Origin: Sphingobacterium sp. xlx-96
GTDB taxonomy: Bacteria > Bacteroidota > Bacteroidia > Sphingobacteriales > Sphingobacteriaceae
DNA: 64,000 bases
NCBI RefSeq assembly: GCF_011007365.1
Contig: NZ_WFKM01000014.1
Coordinates: 62,001 to 126,000, forward strand
Direction: 5' to 3'
Shown: piece by piece, positions 16,262 through 25,984 of the stretch
Layout of the letters: each line of letters begins with the position of its first letter
Numbering within the stretch: the first letter of the stretch is position 1
Program-made: the position numbers and the translations under genes
The notes under the pieces: model-generated
Databases searched by the model: none
What the model saw: the letters and a program-made list of their open reading frames with translations, nothing else
Told to the model about the DNA's origin: nothing

Positions 16262-19054
16262 TTAATAATTGTAATTTAATCCGAATGCAGGAAATACTTG
16301 TTTTTGTGCGTTAGTGTCATTTATATAAGTAATTCGGGCGGAAGCTGTAAATAGCGGTAACGTGTACTTAAAAAGGTTGAAATCAATGTCAATGCCGAGG
16401 CTGTTTGATTTAGGCGCTAGCTGAGTATGATGAATATTTTGGTAATTGGCTGAAATGCGTGCTCTGATTCTCTTGATGTATGCAAATTGTCCGATTGATA
16501 GGTCTGGATAGCTTATCGGAAGTCTGTAGTCAAATAGTAGTGTGTTTTTGATTGTTTCATACGGTACAAATGAAAACCCCTCAATCATAGGGATGTCTTG
16601 AGTGTAAGTGTATCTGCCAGTATTGGATTGCATCGCATATCTGAGCTGTAAACTATGATTCAATAGGATTCCAGGAAAATAGAAATTTGTCCGAACGGAC
16701 CAAGCTGTCCCCGTAAGAGCGCTTTCAAAAGGTAAATGTCGTAATGTGAAACTGACGTTTTGCCCCCATCGTGGAGTTATATCCATAATGGCACGACGTG
16801 AATTTTTATTAAAGTAAATTTGATAATTTAATGGAAAGGCAATCTCATCATTGAAGTTTTGGAGATTAGGTAGACTGATACGATATCTTTTTAGGTAGGA
16901 TGTGCCAAAGTTAAATCCATAAGAATAGATGGTGTTGCCCCGGTATTTACTAAAGGGAATACTGATGTCTAGTGCCATAACGCGCTCTCTCCAATCGAAG
17001 GGGATAGGGGGTGAATTATTGCTTTTTGCGGCACCGATCTGTCCTTTATCGGTATACGATAACGTTATCTTTGGGTAGTACTTTTGGTAAGTAAGGGAAG
17101 CGGAATAACTACTTTTTCGGATATCCGTATCGTATTCGTAACCAAGTTTAAGGTTTGTAGTATTGAGAAGGTCATTGGAAAGCCAAAAGATACCCGGCTT
17201 TAGATTGTCAAAACTCTCAAAATCGTTGCCGCTAAGTGTAAGACTATGGAAGTTAATGCTGTTTTTTAGTGTATTATATTCCTTTATGGCGTAATCTCTT
17301 ATGTCGCTATCGTCATCTGATGAGGCAGTATGTGGCCTTAAATCTTGTTTGCTATAAAGGGCTTTTATGGGTTCCACTTTAACTGGAAGCTCTTGGATTT
17401 GCGATAATGACAAAGAACTTACCTGATAGCCTTGTGATGTATAGTCATTATACCATAGTGTGTCTCCTTGTAGAGATGGGTTAAAGGCACCGAAGCGACT
17501 ATTGGTGAGTCGTGTCAAAGATCCTTTGCTCCATCTGAATATATCGTCTTTATTGCCATAATTGGCTTTGAATATAATGTCCTCCTTATCGAAAATAGGT
17601 CGTTCTATTTGAATGTTTGACCAGTCTAAAAGTGTGCTGAATGATTTATCCTGAAGGTTGATGTGTAGTAAATTTGTTCCTTTTTCGCTGACTGCTATCG
17701 CTACGACCTCAGTTCCTGAAGCGTTAAATTGAGGCTGTTGAAGGTGTGTGCCTACAGGTAAAAGGAGAGAATCTACTTTTTTGGAGGACGGTATATCTAG
17801 TCGTACTAGGGACGTTTGATTTGCAAGATTAACCTCAATACAAAGAATCTCTTTCTTATTTGGAGCTATAATGGGACTGTAATATCTACTGTTTTTGCTA
17901 ATTTGTTTTTTCTTTTTCCGGAGGACATCATATAGCATAATTACATTGTAGGTCTGCTTCTCAAACCTTGCGTCTTTACGATATTCGTCCCAGGTGATAA
18001 GCTCATCACGTAGATTAAAATAGGGCATAATCTGCATGCCGAGCGTTAGGATTGTCTTGTTTTTTTGAGTTGAATCTTGGTTAACCTGGACTATTCTTGT
18101 TGTTTTTTGAGGCCCATCTTGTAGTGCATAAACAGTGCCATTCCCGTATTGTGGGAGTAGGTAACTCGTGGGATACTTGTCTCTTTTAGGCACGTTGTCT
18201 GTGTAAAGATCTAGGGAATCTACACCCCATTTTTGACCTAAGTTGACCATGGTTAAGTCAAAAATATCACTTGCTTTATGTCCATAAATCTTCTTTAGAC
18301 TCCGTTGAAAATTGAATGGACGGAGTAGTTTTCCATTCATTTCATGGTGTATCTTGCCTTGAATTAAGGGGTCTTTCTGATAAATTTCACTGTTCATAAA
18401 GTACCCTATTGTATAAAAACTAGGTACGATATCTTTAAAAGATCCATGTACATATTTGTTAAAATCATAAGATCGACCAGTTAAAATATCTGTCCGTATA
18501 GGCATCTGCCAGGACGATAACCTACCTCTTCCTCCTTCAGAAAATAGTGTTTCCTGTAGGACAGCATCGCCTTCAAAGTACCAGCTGGGTAGGTTTAAAC
18601 CGAATAGTGCAAGTGCTAATTGTTCTCCAAAAGGACCTCTTATTTTTCCTGTCAAATTGTCAAATTGGGCGATGTGTCTGGATTCATGCAATGCTAGATT
18701 CGGTAACCATTCTTGGTTGTCAGCTACAGCAGATGGGGTAGAGTAGAGTTCTGATTTTCGAGGAGCTAATTGTACGAATCCGTTTTGCTGAATGTGATTT
18801 TGCTGGACAATAATATTTATAAAACGCGATTTTCTTTGTAAATCGGAAGACGTTTTTTTGATGTATTTTTCTAGATTATGGACTAGTTGTGGTGCGGCAG
18901 AACTAAACTCTTTGGGGAAAATGAGACGGAATTGATCCGTGGTTATTTGCATCCATTTTACGTTAAAATGGGCTTGACTTTGATCGAAAACCTGACTGAA
19001 TAATATATGGAAATTAATAGTTAATATAATAGTGGTTAATGTTTTGATTTTCAT
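16262..19054 (-). CDS. Large exported protein: peptidase-MA-like domain, beta-propeller, outer-membrane barrel
   Basis: A 930-residue protein with a signal peptide (residues 1-20, ending LFSQ). Residues about 30-260 look like a gluzincin domain: HESRH at 123-127 and a candidate third ligand E161 in LPSWYFEGDA. Residues about 290-570 hold TolB/WD40-like repeats (WDEYRKDARFEKQTYNVIMLYD and PIFDKEDIIFKANYG). Residues about 640-930 have barrel-like alternation and end in an aromatic residue (FGLNYNY), as for an outer-membrane barrel. I infer an outer-membrane protein with an exposed or periplasmic protease-like part. Substrate is unknown. The gene appears monocistronic, or leads a unit with the 15763 gene. 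Confidence 0.8.
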   Translation of the reverse strand: MKIKTLTTIILTINFHILFSQVFDQSQAHFNVKWMQITTDQFRLIFPKEFSSAAPQLVHNLEKYIKKTSSDLQRKSRFINIIVQQNHIQQNGFVQLAPRKSELYSTPSAVADNQEWLPNLALHESRHIAQFDNLTGKIRGPFGEQLALALFGLNLPSWYFEGDAVLQETLFSEGGRGRLSSWQMPIRTDILTGRSYDFNKYVHGSFKDIVPSFYTIGYFMNSEIYQKDPLIQGKIHHEMNGKLLRPFNFQRSLKKIYGHKASDIFDLTMVNLGQKWGVDSLDLYTDNVPKRDKYPTSYLLPQYGNGTVYALQDGPQKTTRIVQVNQDSTQKNKTILTLGMQIMPYFNLRDELITWDEYRKDARFEKQTYNVIMLYDVLRKKKKQISKNSRYYSPIIAPNKKEILCIEVNLANQTSLVRLDIPSSKKVDSLLLPVGTHLQQPQFNASGTEVVAIAVSEKGTNLLHINLQDKSFSTLLDWSNIQIERPIFDKEDIIFKANYGNKDDIFRWSKGSLTRLTNSRFGAFNPSLQGDTLWYNDYTSQGYQVSSLSLSQIQELPVKVEPIKALYSKQDLRPHTASSDDDSDIRDYAIKEYNTLKNSINFHSLTLSGNDFESFDNLKPGIFWLSNDLLNTTNLKLGYEYDTDIRKSSYSASLTYQKYYPKITLSYTDKGQIGAAKSNNSPPIPFDWRERVMALDISIPFSKYRGNTIYSYGFNFGTSYLKRYRISLPNLQNFNDEIAFPLNYQIYFNKNSRRAIMDITPRWGQNVSFTLRHLPFESALTGTAWSVRTNFYFPGILLNHSLQLRYAMQSNTGRYTYTQDIPMIEGFSFVPYETIKNTLLFDYRLPISYPDLSIGQFAYIKRIRARISANYQNIHHTQLAPKSNSLGIDIDFNLFKYTLPLFTASARITYINDTNAQKQVFPAFGLNYNY

Positions 19055-19732
19055 ATATTAAGTTATTTTAATTGTCTTGTAATCGCTTTTTGCTAATTTT
19101 GTTAGTGTTTTTGTGTTTGTTTTTATTTAGTGTTTGTTTAGTTTTGTTTATTTAAATATCTGATTATTATTGTTTAATTGTTTTATGAAATGATTTTGTT
19201 TTTGTGTTTTATTTGTTGTTATAGTATGGTGTGTCCTTATTTTTTTTAGGATAATTTTTAGTTGTATATGGATTTACTAATGTACTGTTTTTTTGTTAAC
19301 TGGATATATCCAGATGTATTTTTGTTGATAGCGATCGAAAGCGTTAGTTCTTGTTATCGTGTGTTAGTTGAGGATGTAGAAATGTTGGGTTCTTTGAAGA
19401 TATCCTGTTGTGACATCCTGTGATTTTGTCTTGTGGTTTTTGAGCTTTTTAAGTGTCGGATATTTTTTCCGTTTTACGGGAGGGATGAAGGCTTTGGATT
19501 GGGGTTCTAAGTTTTTTTTTTTCTTTAGGGTTATGTCATAATGTCTTCTTTTATTAAACACTGAGAAGCTTTTTTTAGTAAGTATTGGGCGAAAAAAAAG
19601 ATTATATTTTTTGGTTTAAAAAAGCGACTTTTGCAACGTACTTAAACCACTGTGGTGTGTTTAGTAGGTGCACACTAATTAACATACTCTTTCAAAAGAA
19701 GTAAATCATGTAGGATAAATATCGGAGGCAAT
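19055..19732. other. 678-base T- and G-rich divergent intergenic region
   Basis: No frame here looks genuine. From 19080 to 19230 the plus strand is almost all T, G and A with very little C. Small hairpins exist near 19640-19675 (CCAC-TG-GTGG and GTGTG...CACAC) in what would be the mgtE leader. A 65-codon GTG-initiated frame on the minus strand (19364-19561) is Lys-rich because of T runs and was not accepted. Confidence 0.6.
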
Positions 19733-21112
19733 ATGGAAGAATTGGAAATGCAAGTTGTGTATATAGAGCAGCTGATCGAAAAAGGCGATTTAGGAGAACT
19801 AGAAACTTTTCTGAATGAGCTTAATATTTCTGACGTCGAGGAATTGATCGATGAACTTCCTGAGCACGGTGCGCTTTTTTTGGAGACGCTTAGTCTAAAG
19901 CGAGCTGTTAATGTATTCCGTATTTTAGACTTCCCGACGCAGGAACGTATCTTCAAAAAATTATCAGCTACAAAAATTCGAGAGATCATCAATGAGATGC
20001 CACCGGATGACCGGACATCTTTTTTTGGTGAGCTAAAGGGGGACGTTGTGAAACGTCTGATCATTATGCTTTCACCGGAAGAAAGAAAGGAAGCACTGTC
20101 GTTATTGGGATACCCAGAGGATAGTGTCGGACGACTGATGACTCCTGATTATATTACCGTCAAAGCGCATTGGAGTATAACTCGAATCTTGGATCATATT
20201 CGAAGATATGGAGGAGCATCTGAAACAATTGATGTTCTGTACGTGATTGATTCAGACGGTAAGCTTATAGATGATATCCGTATCAAAGATATTCTACTTG
20301 CCGAACCTGATATGAGAGTGGGGGATTTAATCGACAACCGTTTGATTTCTTTGAATGCAAACGATCCTCAGGAAGATGCAGTCACTATTTTCCGGATGAA
20401 CAATAGGGTAGCTTTGCCAGTTGTAGATGAGCAGGGTATAATGTTGGGAATTGTGACAATCGATGATATCCTGTGGGTCGCAAACGAGGAGTATACCGAG
20501 GATATGCAGCGTTTCGGTGGTACCGAGGCTTTGGATGAGCCTTACTTGGATGTTTCAATTTTGCATTTAGTGAAGAAACGTGCTGGTTGGTTGATTGTTC
20601 TATTCTTGGGACAGCTCCTGACTGCAACGGTTATTGAACATTTTGAGACTCAGGTTGCATCAGTGGTTTTCTTGTTTGCGCTGATGCCATTGATTATTTC
20701 TAGTGGAGGAAATAGCGGATCACAAGCTTCGACATTGGTTATTCAGGCCATGGCTTTGGGAGAAGTAACGCTGATTGATTGGTGGCGTGTGATGAAAAGA
20801 GAGATAATATCCGGTACGATCTTAGGGGTTATTCTGGGGGTGCTAGGTTTTATAAGGATTGCAACATGGCAGTTTTTTACCGATAATTATGGAGAGCATT
20901 GGGCATTGGTGGCGTTAGTAGTTTCTTTGTCTCTTGTGGGTGTGGTCTTGTTGGGTTCATTGACCGGATCAATGTTGCCGTTTTTGTTGAGACGTTTGGG
21001 GGCAGACCCAGCGAGTTCGTCAGCACCTTTTGTATCGACTTTGGTCGATGTAACGGGTCTGTTGATTTACTTTACTTTTATTACCCTTATTCTATCGGGA
21101 GTGTTGTTGTAA
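19733..21112 (+). CDS. mgtE: Magnesium transporter MgtE
   Basis: A 459-residue Mg2+ channel/transporter. Residues 1-130 form the superhelical N domain (EELIDELPEHGALFLETL). Residues about 135-260 hold two CBS domains (SVGRLMTPDYITVKAHWS, NRVALPVVDEQGIMLGIVTIDDI). Five membrane helices follow, with the pore signature ISSGGNSGSQASTLVIQAMALGE. The ATG at 19733 follows a good ribosome site (cggaggcaat). The family is gated by intracellular Mg2+ through the cytosolic domains. It is monocistronic and followed by tRNA-Asn. Confidence 0.97.
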   Translation: MEELEMQVVYIEQLIEKGDLGELETFLNELNISDVEELIDELPEHGALFLETLSLKRAVNVFRILDFPTQERIFKKLSATKIREIINEMPPDDRTSFFGELKGDVVKRLIIMLSPEERKEALSLLGYPEDSVGRLMTPDYITVKAHWSITRILDHIRRYGGASETIDVLYVIDSDGKLIDDIRIKDILLAEPDMRVGDLIDNRLISLNANDPQEDAVTIFRMNNRVALPVVDEQGIMLGIVTIDDILWVANEEYTEDMQRFGGTEALDEPYLDVSILHLVKKRAGWLIVLFLGQLLTATVIEHFETQVASVVFLFALMPLIISSGGNSGSQASTLVIQAMALGEVTLIDWWRVMKREIISGTILGVILGVLGFIRIATWQFFTDNYGEHWALVALVVSLSLVGVVLLGSLTGSMLPFLLRRLGADPASSSAPFVSTLVDVTGLLIYFTFITLILSGVLL

Positions 21113-21219
21113 ATTATTTTTTTGGCAATGAATGACTTGCGTTTTTTTTGATAGAAATATTTGCAAAGACAAATTAAACTTCCGATAATTGCATCACCGA
21201 AAGGGAAACAAGATAAGAT

Positions 21220-21293
21220 TCCTGAATAGCTCAGTTGGTTAGAGCATCTGACTGTTAATCAGAGGGTCGCTGGTTCGAGCCCAGCTTCAGGAG
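21220..21293 (+). tRNA. tRNA-Asn (anticodon GTT)
   Basis: A 74-base cloverleaf: acceptor TCCTGAA with TTCAGGA, D stem GCTC/GAGC, anticodon stem TCTGA/TCAGA with loop CTGTTAA (anticodon 21254-21256), and T arm GCTGG-TTCGAGC-CCAGC. The discriminator is G and the 3' CCA is encoded at 21294-21296. Confidence 0.99.
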
Positions 21294-21303
21294 CCATTTT
21301 TTT

Positions 21304-21336
21304 AAAGCCATCAACTTTAGTTGATGGCTTTTTTAT
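21304..21336. terminator. Terminator after tRNA-Asn
   Basis: AAAGCCATCAACT pairs with AGTTGATGGCTTT, followed by a T run. It ends the tRNA transcript and, because of its symmetry, may also serve the convergent rlmF gene. Confidence 0.85.
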
Positions 21337-21337
21337 T

Positions 21338-22252
21338 TTACCATTTCCAGGCAAGAATCCTTGAAATTTTTTGCCCCTGTTGCATAGGGATAATCTCGAT
21401 CACTGTCGCTTTGTGATACTCTAGTATAGCAACTAGTGGTTTGATGTGATCTTTGCTGGATACAAGCGTAGTCACCCAGTTGAGGTGGTCTTTGAGTTGG
21501 AGGCTTTCATAGATCAGTTTAGCTATAAAAGCTTTTTCCCCACCAGGATACCAAAGCTCATTGGGATGTCCAGAGAAATTTTGAACAGTGGGCTGTTCTT
21601 TATCTTTATGTAAGTTCTGGAATTTTTTTGAACTGACTTTCCAGTTGTCTTCTCTAGATTTAAAAAACGGTGGGTTGCACATCACGGCATCGAAATGGTC
21701 TTTTTCGAATATGATTCCTTGTAAGATATGTTCTTTGTTGTCTTGGAATCTCAATTGTATCTTCTTTTTGAGCCAAGTGTTTTTGTTGATGTTTATTTCT
21801 GCACATTGAATGGATTTGGGATCAATCTCGGTCGCAGTGAAATTCCATTCGTATTCTTGTGCACCTATGAGGGGATAGATCAAACTTGATCCGGTTCCGA
21901 TATCGAGAATTTTGATCTTCTCGCCTGTGGGGATTTGATTTTCGTTGTCTTTTGCCAAAAGGTCAGCAAGGGAGTGGATGTAGTCGGCTCTCCCAGGGAT
22001 ACCAGGGCAAAGGCTGTTTGGGCTGATCTGCCAGTTTTTGATTTTATACTCATTTACGAGTAACGCTTTATTTAGCTCGAATACCGCTTTCGGGTTTGCA
22101 AAGTCAATACTCTGTGTACCGAAATCATTTGTAAAGACATAAGCTAGAAGGGCAGGGTTGCTTTTGCACAGTTTGTCCATCTGGTAGCCGTTGCGATGTT
22201 TGTTTCGAGGATGTAATTTTGAAGAAGTAACGCCTTTATGGATCATGTTCAT
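21338..22252 (-). CDS. rlmF: 23S rRNA (adenine(1618)-N(6))-methyltransferase RlmF
   Basis: A 304-residue SAM-dependent methyltransferase. Family-specific segments are LHPRNKHRNGYQMDKLC near the N terminus, LCPGIPGRADYIHSLADLL, the SAM-binding ILDIGTGSSLIYPLIG, and the catalytic AVMCNPPFF. It methylates N6 of A1618 in 23S rRNA in E. coli. The start could be MNMIHKG or the MIHKG two codons later. It converges on tRNA-Asn and is divergent from thrS. Confidence 0.95.
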   Translation of the reverse strand: MNMIHKGVTSSKLHPRNKHRNGYQMDKLCKSNPALLAYVFTNDFGTQSIDFANPKAVFELNKALLVNEYKIKNWQISPNSLCPGIPGRADYIHSLADLLAKDNENQIPTGEKIKILDIGTGSSLIYPLIGAQEYEWNFTATEIDPKSIQCAEININKNTWLKKKIQLRFQDNKEHILQGIIFEKDHFDAVMCNPPFFKSREDNWKVSSKKFQNLHKDKEQPTVQNFSGHPNELWYPGGEKAFIAKLIYESLQLKDHLNWVTTLVSSKDHIKPLVAILEYHKATVIEIIPMQQGQKISRILAWKW

Positions 22253-22354
22253 TTACTATTGTTTAAAGAACAAAGGTACATTTGTAAGGCTATTAAATTG
22301 CATGTAAACGTAAAATTAGTGGTTGTCGAGACCTTTTTTCCATTTGGGATTCGA

Positions 22355-22381
22355 GAATACCAAGCATTTTATCTATGTTTG
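22355..22381 (+). promoter_or_regulatory. Promoter block upstream of thrS
   Basis: The -7 element TATGTTTG is at 22374-22381. The 27-base block matches 5122-5148 at 24 positions. Transcription from here would give a leader of about 95-100 bases before the thrS ATG. Confidence 0.55.
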
Positions 22382-22487
22382 GACATTATTAAATAACTAG
22401 ATGTGGCTGCATGTAGCACAGTGTAATTGTACACACTGTATGTGGATGTGTCTAAAACATTAACAAATTTTAAAATCATAATTGTAG

Positions 22488-24413
22488 ATGATTAACATTA
22501 CTCTCCCAGACGGTTCGGTACGTCAGTATGAAAAGGGAATTACTGCTATGCAGGTGGCGCTCTCTATCTCCGAAGGTTTAGCTCGAAATGTCTTAGCCGC
22601 AGAAGTAAATGGTGAAGTATGGGATGCTTCCCGTGCCATTGATTCGGATGCTGCTGTCAAGTTGTTGACTTGGAATGACGATAAGGGCAAATCTACTTTT
22701 TGGCATTCTTCTGCGCATTTATTGGCAGAGGCTTTGGAAGAATTGTATCCTGGAATTAAATTTGGTATAGGTCCTGCTATTGAAACAGGATTTTACTACG
22801 ACGTTGATTTTGGAGATCAGATTTTTTCTTCTGATGACTTTAAGAAGATTGAAGATAAAATGCTGGAACTAGCGAAGCAGAAAGAGGTCTTTGATCGTAG
22901 AAGTGTGTCGAAGGCGGAAGCGCTTGCTTATTTCGAAGAAAAAGGGGACGAGTATAAGCTTGATTTAATTAAAGATCTGGAGGACGGATCTATAACATTC
23001 TATTCGCAAGGTAATTTTACGGATTTGTGTCGTGGTCCACATATTCCGAATACAGGCTTTATTAAAGCTATAAAATTGACTAACGTAGCGGGTGCTTACT
23101 GGCGCGGTGATGAAACCAGAAAGCAGTTGACACGTATATATGGTGTTACTTTTCCGAAAGCTTCTGAATTGACTGAGTATATCAAGTTTATCGAAGAAGC
23201 TAAGAAAAGAGATCATCGTAAGTTGGGAAAAGAACTAGAGCTTTTTGCTTTCTCTGAAAAGGTTGGTATGGGCTTGCCGTTATGGTTGCCTAAGGGAACT
23301 GCTTTACGTCAGAAGTTAACGGACTTTTTGCAGAAGGCACAACTTAACTCAGGGTATGAGCCTGTGATGACTCCACATATTGGACATAAGCAGCTCTATA
23401 TCACTTCGGGCCATTATGAGAAGTATGGAGCGGATTCATTCCAACCGATCAAAACACCTGTAGAAGGGGAAGAGTTTTTGTTGAAACCGATGAATTGTCC
23501 TCATCACTGCGAAATTTATAAAACTAAGCCGCGTTCCTATAAGGATCTGCCAGTGCGCTTTTCAGAGTTTGGAACAGTATACCGTTATGAACAATCTGGC
23601 GAGCTTCATGGATTGACCCGTGTTCGTGGATTTACACAGGATGATGCCCACTTATTCTGCCGTCCTGATCAGGTAAAAGAGGAATTTAAGAAAGTTATTG
23701 ATCTAGTGCTTTACGTGTTTGGAGCCTTAGGCTTTAATGAGTACACTGCACAGGTTTCTTTGCGCGACCCGGACAATAAAACAAAGTATATTGGTTCAGA
23801 TGAAAATTGGGCATTGGCTGAATCTGCCATCATTGAGGCTGCGGCTGAAAAAGGACTCCCTACGGTAGTGGAGTATGGTGAGGCAGCATTCTATGGACCT
23901 AAGCTTGATTTTATGGTGAAGGATGCACTTGGCCGGAAATGGCAATTAGGTACTATACAAGTAGATTATAATCTGCCTGAGCGTTTTGAATTGGAGTATA
24001 CAGGTAGTGATAATCAAAAACACCGTCCGGTGATGATTCACCGTGCACCGTTTGGATCGATGGAAAGATTTGTCGCCGTTTTGATTGAACACTGTGGAGG
24101 GCAGTTTCCGTTATGGCTTGCACCTGAGCAGTTTATCGTCTTGCCTGTGTCAGAAAAATATGAAGATTATGCGCAAAAACTTTTAGAATCGCTAAATAAT
24201 TCCGATATTCGCGGTCTAATCGATCTTCGTGACGAGAAAGTAGGGCGTAAAATACGTGATGCTGAAGTTAAGAAATTGCCTTATATGCTTATTGTAGGGG
24301 AAAAGGAGATGGAAAGTGGCACAGTTTCTGTTCGTAAGCATGGTTCAGTGGATTTAGGTTCAATGACGTCTGATGAATTTAGAGATTTATTAATAAAAGA
24401 AATAACCGTTTAA
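22488..24413 (+). CDS. thrS: Threonine--tRNA ligase
   Basis: A 641-residue class II synthetase of normal length. Order: TGS domain ([23 protein letters not shown]), the second additional domain with [17 protein letters not shown] and the SEH-like zinc-hydrolase fold used in editing, catalytic core with motif 2 [27 protein letters not shown] and zinc ligands including Cys in KPMNCPHHC, motif 3 [11 protein letters not shown], and the anticodon-binding domain. It leads the conserved thrS-infC-rpmI-rplT set, 12 bases before infC, so these genes are probably one transcription unit. Confidence 0.98.
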   Translation: MINITLPDGSVRQYEKGITAMQVALSISEGLARNVLAAEVNGEVWDASRAIDSDAAVKLLTWNDDKGKSTFWHSSAHLLAEALEELYPGIKFGIGPAIETGFYYDVDFGDQIFSSDDFKKIEDKMLELAKQKEVFDRRSVSKAEALAYFEEKGDEYKLDLIKDLEDGSITFYSQGNFTDLCRGPHIPNTGFIKAIKLTNVAGAYWRGDETRKQLTRIYGVTFPKASELTEYIKFIEEAKKRDHRKLGKELELFAFSEKVGMGLPLWLPKGTALRQKLTDFLQKAQLNSGYEPVMTPHIGHKQLYITSGHYEKYGADSFQPIKTPVEGEEFLLKPMNCPHHCEIYKTKPRSYKDLPVRFSEFGTVYRYEQSGELHGLTRVRGFTQDDAHLFCRPDQVKEEFKKVIDLVLYVFGALGFNEYTAQVSLRDPDNKTKYIGSDENWALAESAIIEAAAEKGLPTVVEYGEAAFYGPKLDFMVKDALGRKWQLGTIQVDYNLPERFELEYTGSDNQKHRPVMIHRAPFGSMERFVAVLIEHCGGQFPLWLAPEQFIVLPVSEKYEDYAQKLLESLNNSDIRGLIDLRDEKVGRKIRDAEVKKLPYMLIVGEKEMESGTVSVRKHGSVDLGSMTSDEFRDLLIKEITV

Positions 24414-24425
24414 AATTTTAAACAT

Positions 24426-24986
24426 TTGGCATTAAAAAGACCTAGTGGTCCTAGACCACCAATGAGGAAAAAAGAACCGGAGCACCGTATCAACGAATTC
24501 ATACGTGTGCCAGAGGTACGTTTAGTTGGGGATAATGTTGAGCCAGGGGTATATCCTACCCGCAAAGCGTTAGAGCTGGCCGATGAATTGGAGCTAGATC
24601 TAGTCGAGATTTCTCCAAATGCTGTTCCTCCTGTTTGTAAAATTGTTGATTATAGCAAGTTTATTTACGAACAGAAGAAAAAGCAAAAGGAAATCAAAGC
24701 TAATGCCAAACAAACAGTTATTAAGGAGATTCGTTTTGGACCGAATACGAGCGAGCATGATTTCGAATTCAAATTGAAACACGCAATGCGTTTTTTGGAA
24801 TCCGGAGAGAAAGTCCGTGCCTATGTACACTTTAAAGGGCGTGCTATTGTCTTTAAAGAGCAGGGAGAGATTTTGTTGTTAAAGTTTGCGCAAGCATTGG
24901 AAGACTATGGGAAAGTGGAGTTACTTCCAAAGTTAGAAGGGAAACGTATGTTTTTGACCTTGGCACCTAAAACAACAAAGAAATAA
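24426..24986 (+). CDS. infC: Translation initiation factor IF-3 (TTG start)
   Basis: A 186-residue IF-3. The N domain has [19 protein letters not shown] and [21 protein letters not shown]; the C domain has [26 protein letters not shown] and [14 protein letters not shown] start it at TTG 24426 ([11 protein letters not shown] after the initiator). The next in-frame ATG is 12 codons later, within the lead-in to the N domain. Rare initiation codons at infC are a known route of IF-3 autoregulation in E. coli (AUU), so the TTG may matter. It is 12 bases after thrS and 36 bases before rpmI. Confidence 0.95.
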   Translation: MALKRPSGPRPPMRKKEPEHRINEFIRVPEVRLVGDNVEPGVYPTRKALELADELELDLVEISPNAVPPVCKIVDYSKFIYEQKKKQKEIKANAKQTVIKEIRFGPNTSEHDFEFKLKHAMRFLESGEKVRAYVHFKGRAIVFKEQGEILLLKFAQALEDYGKVELLPKLEGKRMFLTLAPKTTKK

Positions 24987-25022
24987 GAGTATTCTAACAG
25001 ATTGATATAAATAATAAGTATT

Positions 25023-25223
25023 ATGCCAAAAGTAAAAACCAATTCCAGCGCGAAAAAACGTTTCAAATTGACTGGAACAGGTAAGATTGCAAGAAAAAGT
25101 GCTTTCAAAAGCCACATCTTAACGAAAAAGACTACGAAGCAAAAACGTAATCTAACACAAACAACTTATGTTTCTGACGGAGACTTAGGTAATGTGAAAC
25201 GTATGTTAGCTATCGGTAAATAG
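25023..25223 (+). CDS. rpmI: 50S ribosomal protein L35
   Basis: A 66-residue basic ribosomal protein: [28 protein letters not shown], then [14 protein letters not shown], typical throughout. It is part of the large subunit and sits between infC and rplT as in most bacteria. Confidence 0.97.
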   Translation: MPKVKTNSSAKKRFKLTGTGKIARKSAFKSHILTKKTTKQKRNLTQTTYVSDGDLGNVKRMLAIGK

Positions 25224-25325
25224 TTTTCAGACTTAAGTTAAATAAACAATATTTTTTGACCGGGTATAGGGTTGTAAGATTACTGAAAAACGTAACACCT
25301 TTTACCAAATTAAATTTTAATCAAT

Positions 25326-25670
25326 ATGCCACGTTCGGTTAACGCAGTAGCTTCTAGAAGAAGAAGAAAAAGAATCTTGAAATTAGCAAAAGGCTATTTC
25401 GGTTCACGTAGCAAAGTATATACTATTGCTAAAAATACAGTTGAAAAAGGTTTACAGTACGCTTATCGCGACCGTAAGACCAAAAAACGCGAGTTCAGAG
25501 CTTTATGGATTCAGCGTATCAATGCAGGATCACGTCAACACGGAATTTCTTATTCTCAGTTGATCGGTAAGTTGAATGCTAAGAATATCGGTTTAAACCG
25601 TAAGGTTTTAGCTGATTTAGCATTGAATAATCCTGATGCTTTTAAAGCAGTCATTGACGCTGTAAAATAG
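25326..25670 (+). CDS. rplT: 50S ribosomal protein L20
   Basis: A 114-residue protein of the large subunit, required early in assembly: [29 protein letters not shown] and [25 protein letters not shown] are diagnostic. The 102-base gap after rpmI is long for the operon and might hold a regulatory structure like the L20 autogenous sites, but I could not fold a convincing one by eye. A terminator follows 36 bases after the stop. Confidence 0.98.
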   Translation: MPRSVNAVASRRRRKRILKLAKGYFGSRSKVYTIAKNTVEKGLQYAYRDRKTKKREFRALWIQRINAGSRQHGISYSQLIGKLNAKNIGLNRKVLADLALNNPDAFKAVIDAVK

Positions 25671-25706
25671 TTTAGTTTTAAATCGCAATCGATTTGTTAG
25701 ATATTA

Positions 25707-25737
25707 AAAGGAACCCTATCGGGTTCCTTTTTTTTTC
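25707..25737 (+). terminator. Terminator of the thrS-infC-rpmI-rplT unit
   Basis: AAAGGAACCC and GGGTTCCTTT form a 10-bp stem around a short loop (TATC), followed by eight or more T. Confidence 0.9.
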
Positions 25738-25739
25738 TG

Positions 25740-25885
25740 AAAGTTTATGTTCTTATTGACCATTAAGAACTTTTTTCATGATGTTTTCTTTTAATCGGGC
25801 ATTCAAGAGCTGTCCCGATAATGTTAAGATCGGTTCATCTCTATTGGTGATCTGCCAGCTGGCGGATCATGAAAGTTTTATTGGA
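25740..25885. repeat. Palindromic intergenic repeat copy in a 314-base gap
   Basis: The gap 25671-25984 holds no gene. After the terminator, an element has arms AAGAACTTTTTTCATGAT (25765-25782) and ATCATGAAAGTTTTA (25866-25880). Inside are a palindrome GATCTGCCAGCTGGCGGATC (25849-25868, one mismatch) and a smaller inverted pair ATCGGG/CCCGAT (25794-25819). Its left flank CTGAAAGT-TATGTT is shared with 31056 onward. Confidence 0.6.
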
Positions 25886-25984
25886 ATATCTTTTGTTTCT
25901 ACTAAAGTATTTATCGAAACTAAATAAATTGGTAACAATTTCTTAAGATAGAATGGTTAGCTTTGTTGTAGAAAATCTAATTCA

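Noticed and set aside
19364..19561. 65-codon Lys-rich frame on the minus strand
   Set aside because: GTG start, no ribosome site, and its Lys content is explained by T runs on the plus strand.
22253..22487. T-box or attenuator in the thrS leader
   Set aside because: No T-box core sequence or terminator hairpin with T run was found in the 100-base leader.
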